In this document: positions 1 to 10,950 of the stretch, in pieces
How positions within the stretch are numbered: position 1 is the stretch's first letter
Layout: each line of letters opens with the position of its first letter
Source: Sphingomonas trueperi
Lineage (GTDB): Bacteria > Pseudomonadota > Alphaproteobacteria > Sphingomonadales > Sphingomonadaceae
NCBI RefSeq assembly: GCF_011927635.1
Contig: NZ_JAATJB010000003.1
Span: 248,001-312,000 of the forward strand
Direction of reading: 5' to 3'
Length of the DNA: 64,000 nt
Made by a program: the position numbers and the translations under genes
The notes under the pieces: generated by a model
What the model saw: only the letters and a program-made list of their open reading frames with translations
Told to the model about the DNA's origin: nothing
Databases searched by the model: none

Positions 1-1
1 C

Positions 2-127
2 ACGGCGAAGGCGGTCGAGCGGATCATCGATGCCTGTGCCGGACGGGCAGCCGCCTCGGCCGAGCCAGTGGTGCTGCCCTCGACGCTGATCGTCCGCGAC
101 TCGACCCGCCGCCCGCCGGCGCGGTAG
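2..127 (+). CDS. LacI-family transcriptional regulator, C-terminal fragment
   Basis: The reading frame is open from the window edge to a TAG stop and gives 41 residues ending in LIVRDSTRRPPAR. This matches the usual end of the LacI/GalR sugar-binding domain, where a Leu-Ile-Val-Arg-(Glu/Asp)-Ser-Thr segment closes the protein. The DNA-binding and effector-binding parts lie outside the window, so the regulated pathway cannot be named. Family assignment rests only on this tail. Confidence 0.65.
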   Translation, partial: TAKAVERIIDACAGRAAASAEPVVLPSTLIVRDSTRRPPAR

Positions 128-146
128 GGTCTGCGCCCCTCGGACC

Positions 147-240
147 GTCATTCCGGCGAAAGCCGGAATCCATTGGGGTCACCGGTGCGGTTCCCGCCGA
201 TAGCGAGAGGCGTCTGGATCCCGGCTTTCGCCGGGATGAC
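147..240. repeat. 94-bp palindromic repeat element, copy 1
   Basis: The segment begins GTCATTCCGGCGAAAGCCGG and ends with the inverted form CCGGCTTTCGCCGGGATGAC, so its ends are imperfect inverted repeats. A second 94-bp copy in reverse orientation lies at 19075..19168, with the same internal landmarks (CATTGGGGTCACC, GATAGCGAGAGGCG). It resembles a REP/BIME or MITE-type dispersed element. It sits between convergent genes and may form a cruciform or terminator-like hairpins. No coding capacity is seen. Confidence 0.8.
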
Positions 241-265
241 GACTTGGGGGGAGGACCCCAGCCCC

Positions 266-2554
266 TCAGCCCCGCAGCCGCTCGATCGCCTGGGCGAGCG
301 CGACATAGAGCTTGCCCGCATCGGACGAGAGCAGGGTCACCGCCAGCGGATTGCCGTCACGCAGGCTCAGCACCTGGCGGAGCATCGTCTCGAAATCATG
401 GACATAGCGATGGACGTTCTCGCGGAACGTCTCGTCATGCTCGTACAGCCGGTGGATCTCGCGCGCCTCGTGCGGGGCGAGCAGGCGCACCGCGCGGCGG
501 GTGAACACGCCGCGATCGCCCTTGAGATAAGCACCCCAGGCACTGTCGGTGACCTCGGCGGAGAAGGTCTTGGCGATGTCGATCGAGGTCGAGTGCAGCG
601 CGTCGATCAGTAGCGCCATGCGGTGGGCGAAGCCGTCGCTGTCGGCGCGTTCCTGCGCGTCCTGCGCCTCGGCGATGCGCGTCTCGGCACGCTGGTTGGC
701 TTCCTCCAGCACGGTCATCTGCGCGCGGAGATGCTCGGCGGCGCGCGCAGCGGCACCGATTGCGGCGTCGGCAGCCTTGGTCAGCGTGTCGACCTGGCGG
801 CGGACCGACAGCTCGACGGCATGTTCGATCACCTGATCGGTGGCCTCCTGCAGCACGCGATTGACCGCTGGCACGATGCCGTCGATCGCCTCGCGGGCAT
901 GGTCGGCGGCCTTGTTGGCGCTGTCGCGGACGCGCAGCAGCGTTTCGATCAGCTCGGGCGCGGCGTCGCTGGTGAAGCTCTTCGCGTGGAGGATCGCGCC
1001 GTCGACCGCGCGGCTGAGCGTTTCGGCCTGGTCGGCGGCGGTCGCCAGTGTCTCGGCGAGCGCGGCGCGGCCGCGTTCGAGCGCGGTCTGCTGGTGGGTG
1101 ACCGAGGCGGCGATTCCCGCCACCGCGTCGTGGGTGGTCTCGGCGGCGGTGACGAGGCCGAGCAGCTCGGGCTTGGCGGCGGCGATGCGCTTGCGCGTCG
1201 CGTCGATCCGCTCGTCGAGCCGCTCGAGTGCCGCGGGCATCGTCTCGTCGAGCTCGCGGGCGGCGGCGTCGAGCGCGGTGAGCAGGCTTTCGGCGGTGGC
1301 GATCCCTTCGCGCGCGGTGCCTTCGCCGGTGCGCATCGACTGGGTCATGCCGTCCATCGACTGGTGCAGCCCGTGGATCGCGGCGGCCAGCGCCTCGGTG
1401 CGGCGGGTGCCGGCGGCGTGGAGGACTTCCAGCTCCGAGTCGAACGTCGCGGCGCCTTCGGAGAGGCGGGCAAACAGCGCGTCGCCGCGCCGCTGCTCCT
1501 CGCTGAGCCGCGACGAGATGCGGATGATCGCATCCTCGATCAGCGCCATGCGCTGCGCCATCGCGGCACTGCTGTCCTCGGTGGCGCGTTCGAGCGCGGC
1601 CTGGTTTGCGCCGAGCATCGCCAGCATCGCGTCGCCCTGCGCGGCGATGCCCTGGCGCGACTGGTCGATCGCGGCGGCGGCGCGATCGAGCACCGCATCG
1701 ACCTGCGCCGACATCTGGTCGGTCACCTGTTCGAGCCGGCTGCTCGCCGCCTCGCTGGTCGCTTCCATGCGGGAGATATGCGCGGCGAGCCGCTCGGCGG
1801 CGCCCCCGGCGATGCGATCGGCCTCGCGACCGCGCTCGGCGAGCACGGTCAGCTGGATGTCGAGCGCGGCGGCGGTCTGGCCGGCCTGGAGCCCGGCCTG
1901 GTCGACCCGATCGGCGAGCCCGCGCATTTCCTCGTGCGCCCTGGGCAGCGAGGCGAGGATCACGGAGACGCTGTGCTCGGCGGCGCTGGTCATCGCGCTC
2001 AGCTGCTGGGTGCCGGCAGCGATCAGTTCGGCCTGGCGCTGGGCGCTGGCGGCGGCATAAGCGAGGCGCTCGGCGGCGGCGTCGCTGAGCACCGACAGGC
2101 TGGTTTCCTGCTCGGCGAGCGCCTTGCGCTGGGCGAGGAGGCGGTCGGTGAGCGCGGCGGTGCGTGCTTCGAGTTGCTCGGCCGCGTCGCGCATGGCGCG
2201 TGCGGTATCCGCATGGCGGCGCGCCTCGGCGGTGCTGGTGCGCACCGCGATCAGGTAGAGCAGCGCGACCACCGCGGCGGGCACGCAGAGCGACGCGAGC
2301 AGCTGGACGCGCTGGAAGTTGCTCAGCGGCTCGTCCCAGGCGGGCAGCGCGAGGCACGCCATGCCATAGGTTGCGCCGACCCCGGCTGCGACCGCGAGCA
2401 GGGTGAGGATCCAGCCGAGGCGCGGCGCTTCGAGCGGCGCGTCGGGTGCAACGGGCGCGGGGTCGTCGATCACCAGGCTTTCCGCCAGCACGGGCGGCTC
2501 GGCGGCATGGGTTTCGAACGATACGGCGGATTCAGCGGTGGAGCCCCCAGTCAT
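266..2554 (-). CDS. Two-TM membrane protein with long coiled coil, unknown function
   Basis: The 762-residue product has a Pro/Ala-rich acidic N-terminus, two hydrophobic segments at about residues 47-70 and 84-103, then some 550 residues rich in Ala, Glu, Gln and Arg with heptad character, typical of a long helical coiled coil. The last 80 residues form a more ordinary globular segment (RRAVRLLAPHEAREIHRLYE). The layout recalls methyl-accepting or apolipoprotein-like membrane coiled-coil proteins, but no HAMP or signalling hairpin is evident. It is divergent from an Hpt-like gene 82 bp away, so the two may share a regulatory region. Function unknown. Confidence 0.8.
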   Translation of the reverse strand: MTGGSTAESAVSFETHAAEPPVLAESLVIDDPAPVAPDAPLEAPRLGWILTLLAVAAGVGATYGMACLALPAWDEPLSNFQRVQLLASLCVPAAVVALLYLIAVRTSTAEARRHADTARAMRDAAEQLEARTAALTDRLLAQRKALAEQETSLSVLSDAAAERLAYAAASAQRQAELIAAGTQQLSAMTSAAEHSVSVILASLPRAHEEMRGLADRVDQAGLQAGQTAAALDIQLTVLAERGREADRIAGGAAERLAAHISRMEATSEAASSRLEQVTDQMSAQVDAVLDRAAAAIDQSRQGIAAQGDAMLAMLGANQAALERATEDSSAAMAQRMALIEDAIIRISSRLSEEQRRGDALFARLSEGAATFDSELEVLHAAGTRRTEALAAAIHGLHQSMDGMTQSMRTGEGTAREGIATAESLLTALDAAARELDETMPAALERLDERIDATRKRIAAAKPELLGLVTAAETTHDAVAGIAASVTHQQTALERGRAALAETLATAADQAETLSRAVDGAILHAKSFTSDAAPELIETLLRVRDSANKAADHAREAIDGIVPAVNRVLQEATDQVIEHAVELSVRRQVDTLTKAADAAIGAAARAAEHLRAQMTVLEEANQRAETRIAEAQDAQERADSDGFAHRMALLIDALHSTSIDIAKTFSAEVTDSAWGAYLKGDRGVFTRRAVRLLAPHEAREIHRLYEHDETFRENVHRYVHDFETMLRQVLSLRDGNPLAVTLLSSDAGKLYVALAQAIERLRG

Positions 2555-2636
2555 CGGGCCACTCTACCAGCTTTGCCGCGCGGACCAAGGGCGTGTTGGC
2601 AACCAACGGTTAACGAAGGTGGAGATAGGATTAGCC

Positions 2637-2930
2637 ATGGCTTATGATCCCGGTGCAATCGATACGAGTCTGGCGGCCGCCGTGGGCGACGATCCCGCGC
2701 TGATCGCCGAGCTTCGCGACGCGTTCCTCGAGAGCGTCCACCGTTCGGTCGACATGATGAAGACCTCCAAGGGTGCCGAGCAATGGGCGGGTGCCGCGCT
2801 CCGGCTGCAGAGCCTGGCCGGCAGCTTCGGCGCGACTAGCCTGATGGGGCTTGCAGAAGAGGCCGTGCGGCGCAGCGCCCAGGACGGCGCGCTGCTGCGG
2901 CGGATCGACAAGGCAGTGGAGAAGCTTTGA
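2637..2930 (+). CDS. Small Hpt-domain-like protein lacking the phospho-histidine
   Basis: The 97-residue helical protein has the spacing of a histidine phosphotransfer domain: an N-terminal helix, then RLQSLAGSFGA and LMGLAEEA, where Hpt proteins carry HxLKGxAxxxG and a second helix ending in Glu. The phospho-accepting His position appears to be Leu and the Lys-Gly pair is Gln-Ser, so it probably cannot relay phosphate. The ATG at 2637 was chosen because the longer frame upstream has no family similarity and runs into the divergent gene. It could be a non-phosphorylatable pseudo-Hpt. Confidence 0.7.
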   Translation: MAYDPGAIDTSLAAAVGDDPALIAELRDAFLESVHRSVDMMKTSKGAEQWAGAALRLQSLAGSFGATSLMGLAEEAVRRSAQDGALLRRIDKAVEKL

Positions 2931-2991
2931 GCGGTCGCTGAAGTTTCAGGCTGTACGTTCCGGCGGATCGTCGAACGGCCGACACTGGTGG

Positions 2992-3171
2992 TTAGCTGCC
3001 GTAGCGCGTTCGGTACTCGGACCGAAACATTGCGAGGGCTCCTCGTAGAAGACGTAGGCCTTCTTGAGAGTAGTTCTCTATGCCTGCGTCATCCTCAAGC
3101 CCAGCTAAGGCATTTAGAAATAGCTCGTAGTTTTCCTCAGCCGTTCGATCGGCGTAGCCCTCGGCCGTCAT
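2992..3171 (-). CDS. Small hypothetical protein, 59 aa
   Basis: A short reading frame MTAEGYADRTAEENYELF... ends in YRTRYGS and stops with TAA. A GAGGAG Shine-Dalgarno sequence lies about 10 bases before the ATG. The product is acidic and helical with no signal peptide. Codon use is less GC-biased at third positions than in neighbouring genes (CTA, TTA, TTT, AAT, ATA), which suggests recent acquisition. It fills most of an otherwise empty interval between the Hpt-like gene and the DUF2185-type gene. No family recognised. Confidence 0.6.
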   Translation of the reverse strand: MTAEGYADRTAEENYELFLNALAGLEDDAGIENYSQEGLRLLRGALAMFRSEYRTRYGS

Positions 3172-3267
3172 CGCGACTGCTCCTCAGAGACGTTTGATGT
3201 ATAGTTCATAACTCCGCGGGCGAGATCCGGAAATGGGCGGTAGCGGACACCGTCCGATCACCGCGCC

Positions 3268-3966
3268 TCAATCCGCCGCGGCAGACTCCGGCTCGAACAC
3301 ATCCTTCTCCCAGTTCCGCACATAGGCCGAGCCGGTGGGCGCATCGATCAGGTGGACCCAGCTGTCGTCGATGTTGAGCACCCGGCCGAGTGCCACGCAT
3401 TCGATCGCGCGGGCGCCGATCGCTTCGTCTTCCAGCCCGCGATAGTCGCCGCGGATGCGCCAGCCGCTGTCGGGCGCGTCGCCGACGCTGGGCGGCAACG
3501 GCAGCTCGCGGTAGAGATAATGGACCGCCGCACCCTGTTCGAGCACGCAGCTGTCGACCAGGCAGCGCGCGTCATAATGGCGCCGCGCGGGCGCCGAGGG
3601 CGGGCGGACCGGGCGGTCCTCGCCCCAGCGCAGGTCGATCACGTCGCCGCGGCGGAACGCCACTTCGCGGCCGGGGCGGAGCCGGGGGATGTCGAGCGGG
3701 ACATTGTCCAGCCGGCCCCACAGCTTCTCGCCCTCGGCGCGGGTGATCTCCACCCACATCCGCTCGGCGGCATAGTCGCGCGAGGGCGGGGTCGACTGGA
3801 AGATCAGCTTGGCGAGGTCGCCCGGCCGCAGCGCCAGCACCTCGTTCTCGCTGGGCAGGAAGAAGGTATAGGGCGCGGCCTCGGCCATCGGCCGGGGATC
3901 GGCGATCGTATAGCTGCCGAACAGGCGCCGGCGCCAACGGTGGAGCATGTCGCGGATCGTACTCAT
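3268..3966 (-). CDS. DUF2314/DUF2185 (Imm33-like) domain protein
   Basis: The 232-residue cytosolic protein has two parts. Residues about 60-115 (MWVEITRAEG...GRLDNVPLDIPRLRPGREV) resemble the DUF2314/YegJ fold. Residues about 130-215 (CLVDSCVLEQGAAVHYLYRE, PDSGWRIRGDYRG, then DDSWVHLIDAP) resemble DUF2185, also called immunity protein Imm33. In other genomes DUF2185 proteins occur as stand-alone enzymes' partners or as immunity proteins. No toxin gene is adjacent here. Its stop and start overlap or abut the CoxE-type VWA gene upstream (4-bp overlap at 3963..3966), so it is probably the last gene of that operon. Confidence 0.65.
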   Translation of the reverse strand: MSTIRDMLHRWRRRLFGSYTIADPRPMAEAAPYTFFLPSENEVLALRPGDLAKLIFQSTPPSRDYAAERMWVEITRAEGEKLWGRLDNVPLDIPRLRPGREVAFRRGDVIDLRWGEDRPVRPPSAPARRHYDARCLVDSCVLEQGAAVHYLYRELPLPPSVGDAPDSGWRIRGDYRGLEDEAIGARAIECVALGRVLNIDDSWVHLIDAPTGSAYVRNWEKDVFEPESAAAD

Positions 3967-5141
3967 CGCTTCCTACTCAACTCACGCATCGCCGCATCGA
4001 TCCCTGCAATCGTGAGAGGATACATGCGATCGCGCATCAGCTCGCGGATCATCGTCACCGAGTGCGAAGTGCCCCATTGCGCCTCGGGCAGCACGTTGAG
4101 CCAGACGGTGGCGGGCCAGGTGTCTGTCACCCGCTGCAGCCAGGTCGCGCCGGGCTCGTCGTTCAGATGCTCGACCGAGCCGCCGACCTGGGTGATCTCA
4201 TAGGGGCTCATCGACGCATCGCCGACGAAGATCACCTTATAGTCCGGGCCATATTTGTGGAGCAGGTCGGCGGTGCGGGTACGCTCGGTGAAGCGCCTGC
4301 GATTGTCCTTCCACACGCCTTCGTAGAGGCAGTTGTGGAAGTAGAAGAACTCCAGGTTCTTGAACTCGCTGGTCGCGGCCGAGAACAGCTCCTCGCAGAG
4401 CTTGACGAAGGGGTCCATCGAGCCGCCGACGTCGAGGAAGAGCAGCAGCTTGACCGCATTGTGCCGCTCGGGGCGCATCTTCACGTCGAGCCAGCCCTGG
4501 CGCGCGGTGCCGGCGATGGTGCCGTCGATGTCGAGCTCTTCCGCCGCACCCTCGCGGGCGAAGCGGCGGAGGCGACGCAGCGCCACCTTGATGTTGCGGG
4601 TGCCGAGCTCGCGGGTGGAATCGAGGTTGCGATAGTCGCGCGCCTCCCAGACCTTCACCGCGCGCTGGTGCTTGCCTTCGCCGCCGATCCGCACGCCCTC
4701 GGGATTATAGCCGCCATTGCCGAAGGGCGAGGTGCCGCCGGTGCCGATCCATTTGCTGCCGCCCTGGTGGCGTTCGTGCTGCTCGTTCAGCCGCTGCTGG
4801 AGCGTCTCCATCAGCTTTTCCCACGAGCCGAGCGCCTCGATCTGCGCCTTTTCCTCGTCGGTCAGGTATTTCTCGGCGATCGCGCGGAGCCATTCCTCGG
4901 GGATCTCGGCCGGCGCGACGCCATAATTGCTCGTAATCCCCTGAAAGACCTTGGCGAAGACCTGGTCGAACCGGTCGAGCAGCCCCTCGTCCTTCACATA
5001 GGTGGCGCGGGCGAGGAAGTAGAAGGCTTCGGGGGTCGGCTCGGTCACCTGCGCGTCGAGCGCTTCGAGCAGCAGGAGATGTTCCTTGAGGCTGGCAGGG
5101 ATGCCTGCGGCGCGCAGTTCGTCGAGAAAGGCGAGGAACAT
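3963..5141 (-). CDS. VWA domain protein, CoxE family
   Basis: The 392-residue protein begins MFLAFLDELRAAGIPAS, the hallmark of CoxE-like proteins paired with MoxR ATPases. The von Willebrand A domain occupies the C-terminal half; its metal-ion site is visible as LDVGGSMD near residue 240, with the usual DxSxS replaced by DxGxS. MoxR–VWA pairs act as chaperones in metal-cofactor insertion or complex assembly. Here the MoxR gene is directly upstream on the same strand (73 bp gap) and the DUF2185-type gene is translationally coupled downstream. The client of this pair is not evident. Confidence 0.85.
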   Translation of the reverse strand: MFLAFLDELRAAGIPASLKEHLLLLEALDAQVTEPTPEAFYFLARATYVKDEGLLDRFDQVFAKVFQGITSNYGVAPAEIPEEWLRAIAEKYLTDEEKAQIEALGSWEKLMETLQQRLNEQHERHQGGSKWIGTGGTSPFGNGGYNPEGVRIGGEGKHQRAVKVWEARDYRNLDSTRELGTRNIKVALRRLRRFAREGAAEELDIDGTIAGTARQGWLDVKMRPERHNAVKLLLFLDVGGSMDPFVKLCEELFSAATSEFKNLEFFYFHNCLYEGVWKDNRRRFTERTRTADLLHKYGPDYKVIFVGDASMSPYEITQVGGSVEHLNDEPGATWLQRVTDTWPATVWLNVLPEAQWGTSHSVTMIRELMRDRMYPLTIAGIDAAMRELSRKR

Positions 5142-5214
5142 GGCCTAGAATATGCCCGCAGGAGGGTGGGCGTCCATTACGTTGAGCGCCGGAGGGAGTC
5201 GGGCGGGCGCATGC

Positions 5215-6057
<843 letters not shown>

Positions 6058-6110
6058 GGGCAGAAGGTGGGCCGAACGGTGGCGGGATGCAACCCATCCC
6101 GAGGGGCAGG

Positions 6111-6776
6111 TCAGCCGCGGCTGCGGGCGCTCGCGCGAGCCTCGAGCAGGTCCCACAGCCCGCGATGCTGGGCGAAGACCTGTTGCGCGCCGAACAGCAT
6201 CGCGCGCTCGTGCGCGGCTTCGCGGGCGAGGGCGTCGACCACGCTCACCGTCTCCTCGGGGATCGGCAGGCCGGCGGGCTTGGGATCGATGCCGAAACTC
6301 GTCGCGGCGCGGTCGAGCACCGCGCGGATCGCCACCCATTCGATCGCCAGCGCGATCGCGGCGCCGGTCGCGCAGCCGGCGCGATCGGACTGGGCGAGCA
6401 TGTCGAGCGCATGCCGCTGCGCGGCGGCGGCGGCTTCGCTCTCGGCATGGCCCGGCGTGCTGGGCAGGGGGCCCACCGCGGCGACGAGACGGACCAGATA
6501 GGCGCGCTCGGCGACGAAGGCGTCGGCGGCTGCTTCCAGCCACTCGCATTCGATAGGATGGCGCCCATGGCCGGCGGCATAGTCGACCAGGCCGGGATGG
6601 CGGCCATGGAGGCGCGCGATGTGGTGGACCGCGTCCGCCAGGTCGCGGCGGGGCAGGGCGTCGGCGCGGAGGGCGCGCAGATGCGGGTGGCGGGCGCTGC
6701 CGTCGGTCCCCGCCAGTGCGCCCATCGGGCCCCAAGCGCCCGACAAATGCTCCATCGGTGCGGTATCCAAGAGCAT
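6111..6776 (-). CDS. Conserved sphingomonad protein, DUF6975-like
   Basis: The 221-residue Ala-rich helical protein has a His-rich front part (YAAGHGRHPIECEW) and no signal peptide or membrane segment. I recall this pattern as the DUF6975 family of Sphingomonadales, with unknown function; that assignment is from memory. Of three nearby ATG codons I chose MLLDTAPMEHL because GAGG lies six bases before it; an alternative start is four codons upstream at 6788. It lies between moxR and the rpoD terminator on the same strand. Confidence 0.6.
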   Translation of the reverse strand: MLLDTAPMEHLSGAWGPMGALAGTDGSARHPHLRALRADALPRRDLADAVHHIARLHGRHPGLVDYAAGHGRHPIECEWLEAAADAFVAERAYLVRLVAAVGPLPSTPGHAESEAAAAAQRHALDMLAQSDRAGCATGAAIALAIEWVAIRAVLDRAATSFGIDPKPAGLPIPEETVSVVDALAREAAHERAMLFGAQQVFAQHRGLWDLLEARASARSRG

Positions 6777-6924
6777 GACCTTCCTCATCTGGACAGTGCC
6801 GCCCGCCATCGGCCGGTTCAGAGGAGATCGCACAGCGACGATACCGAAGCGCATAGAAAGATGGTTACGCCGAAATTAATCTTGAAAGACAGGATTTCGG
6901 CTCCCCACGCGTCGTTGTCCCAAA

Positions 6925-6962
6925 TGAAAACGGCCCCGGGGGGGGACACCCGGAGCCGTTGT
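6925..6962 (-). terminator. Rho-independent terminator of the rpoD transcript
   Basis: Read on the minus strand, AACGGCTCCGGG pairs with CCCGGGGCCGTT around a short C-rich loop and is followed directly by a TTTT run. It starts about 20 bases past the rpoD stop codon, so it should end the yqeY–dnaG–rpoD transcript. Confidence 0.85.
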
Positions 6963-6983
6963 TCCTGTTGGTGGCGGATGCGC

Positions 6984-9011
<2,028 letters not shown>

Positions 9012-9053
9012 CAAATCCCTCGAAACTCAGATGGCGGCAATTTTACACCGCCT

Positions 9054-10949
9054 CTATTCCTCAAAAACGCCGTCTTCCGCAAGCATCAGATTCGCGAGCC
9101 GATCCTGAAGTTCCTGCCGCTGCCGCGAAAGCGCCACCTGGCGGGCGAACGCTTCCTCGGTACCGTCGCGCATCAGCGCAGCAGTCGCCTCGGCGAGCGC
9201 CACGTCGACGGCGGGCTGTGCCGCCATCACCGCGATCGCCTCGCCCAGATCCTCGCGCGCCTTCGCCACGTCGGCCGCGGGCCGCGTGAAGGAGAAGGGG
9301 AGCGTGTCTGCGCGGAGCAACTCGCTTGCCACTGAATCGAAACCGGACCGCGCCAATATGGTGAGGAAATCCTCGCTATCAAGTTGACGAAGGCCCGGAT
9401 TGGTAAGCGCCACCTCGACAACGGCTTCGAACAGCCGGCCGAGCGCGCCCGATGCGCTGCGCAGGCTGCCGAGAATCTCCATGTGCCGCGCGATCTCGAC
9501 CGGGTGGCGGATCAGCCCGGCGAGGACGGCGCGTGCCAATATGGGATCGAGCCCGCTCGCCTGCACGCCCTTGATCCAATGCGAGGGCGGGGCCTCGGGC
9601 GGCTGCCAGCCGCCGCGGGCGTTGCGGGTGCCGCGCTGTTGCTGGCGGGCGGGCGAGGGGCCGCGCTGGTCCTTGCGGAACTCGCGCGGGCCGCGGCCGA
9701 ACTGCTGGTCGGCGCGGGCGCGGAATTCCGCGATATATTCGTGCTTTACGTTCGGGTCTTGGATCTGTTCGGCAAGTTCGGTGAGGCGGCGCTTGAGGCC
9801 GGCGCGCTGCTCGGGCGTGTCGAGCGGACCGGCGGCGACTTCGCTCGCCCAGAGGCGATCGACCAGCGGCTCGGGCCTTGCGAGCAGTGCTTCGAACGCG
9901 GCTGGGCCCTGCGACCGGACGAGGTCGTCCGGGTCGAGGCCCTGAGGCAGGGTGACGAAGGCGAGGCTGCGGCCGGGGGCGAGCATCGGCAGCGCGCGGT
10001 GGGCGGCGCGCAGGGCTGCCTTCTGCCCGGCGCTGTCGCCGTCGAAGCAGAGCAGGGGCACTTCGGAAAGCCGCCACAGCCGTTCGAGCTGGTGTTCGGT
10101 CAGCGCGGTGCCGAGCGGCGCCACCACCTCGCCGAACCCGGCCTGGGCCAGTGCGATCACGTCCATATAGCCCTCGACCGCGATCACCCGGTCGGCCTTG
10201 CGTGCCGCGGCCTGGGCGCGATCGAGATTGTAGAGCGTGCGGCCCTTGTCGAAGAGCGGGGTCTCCGGGGAGTTGAGATATTTCGGCTCGCCCTCGCCGA
10301 TGATGCGGCCGCCGAACGCGATCGTCCGCCCGCGCACGTCGCGGATCGGGATCATCAGCCGGCCGCGGAAGCGGTCGTACGGCTCCTTGCCCTCGACGGC
10401 GATCAGCATGCCGGATTCGACCAGCATCGCGTCGCCATAGGATTTCAGCGCTTCCTTGAGCTTGCCGCGCGAATCGGGGGCGAAGCCCAGGCCGAAGGTC
10501 CGGGCGGTTTCGGACGTGATGCCGCGGCGCTGGAGCACGGCGCGCGCCTCGGCGCCTTCGATGCCGTTCAGCCGCTCTGTGAACCACGCGGCGGCCTCGC
10601 CCATCAACTCGTGCAGGCCCTTGGCGCGCTCGGCCTTTTCGGCGGCGCGGCGGTCCTGCTCGGGCATGTCGAGGCCGGCGGCTTGGGCCAGTTCCTTCAC
10701 CGCATCGATGAAGGGCAGGCCGCGCTGGTCGGTCATCCAGCGGATCGCATCGCCATGCGCCCCGCAGCCGAAGCAATGGTAGAAGCCCTTGTCGTCGTTG
10801 ACGTAGAAGCTGGGGGTCTTCTCGTTGTGGAACGGGCAGCAGGCGCGAAACTCCTTGCCCGCGCGCTGCAGCTTCACCGACTTGGCGATGAGGGTGGACA
10901 GCGTGGTGCGGGCGCGGAGCTCGTCGAGAAAGGCGGGGGTGAGTGACAT
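9054..10949 (-). CDS. dnaG: DNA primase DnaG
   Basis: The 631-residue enzyme makes RNA primers at the replication fork. The CHC2 zinc finger is visible with C38, H41, C59 and C62. The TOPRIM domain shows VIAVEGYMDVIALAQAG and FDGDSAGQKAA. The C-terminal third, for helicase (DnaB) binding, is less conserved. Length and order fit the family. It is preceded on the same strand by a DUF559 gene and yqeY, and followed by rpoD. Confidence 0.98.
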   Translation of the reverse strand: MSLTPAFLDELRARTTLSTLIAKSVKLQRAGKEFRACCPFHNEKTPSFYVNDDKGFYHCFGCGAHGDAIRWMTDQRGLPFIDAVKELAQAAGLDMPEQDRRAAEKAERAKGLHELMGEAAAWFTERLNGIEGAEARAVLQRRGITSETARTFGLGFAPDSRGKLKEALKSYGDAMLVESGMLIAVEGKEPYDRFRGRLMIPIRDVRGRTIAFGGRIIGEGEPKYLNSPETPLFDKGRTLYNLDRAQAAARKADRVIAVEGYMDVIALAQAGFGEVVAPLGTALTEHQLERLWRLSEVPLLCFDGDSAGQKAALRAAHRALPMLAPGRSLAFVTLPQGLDPDDLVRSQGPAAFEALLARPEPLVDRLWASEVAAGPLDTPEQRAGLKRRLTELAEQIQDPNVKHEYIAEFRARADQQFGRGPREFRKDQRGPSPARQQQRGTRNARGGWQPPEAPPSHWIKGVQASGLDPILARAVLAGLIRHPVEIARHMEILGSLRSASGALGRLFEAVVEVALTNPGLRQLDSEDFLTILARSGFDSVASELLRADTLPFSFTRPAADVAKAREDLGEAIAVMAAQPAVDVALAEATAALMRDGTEEAFARQVALSRQRQELQDRLANLMLAEDGVFEE

Positions 10950-10950
10950 C

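Noticed and set aside
623..2647. 674-aa plus-strand open frame opposite the coiled-coil gene
   Set aside because: Gly/Arg/His-rich antisense translation; the minus strand has TM and coiled-coil structure.
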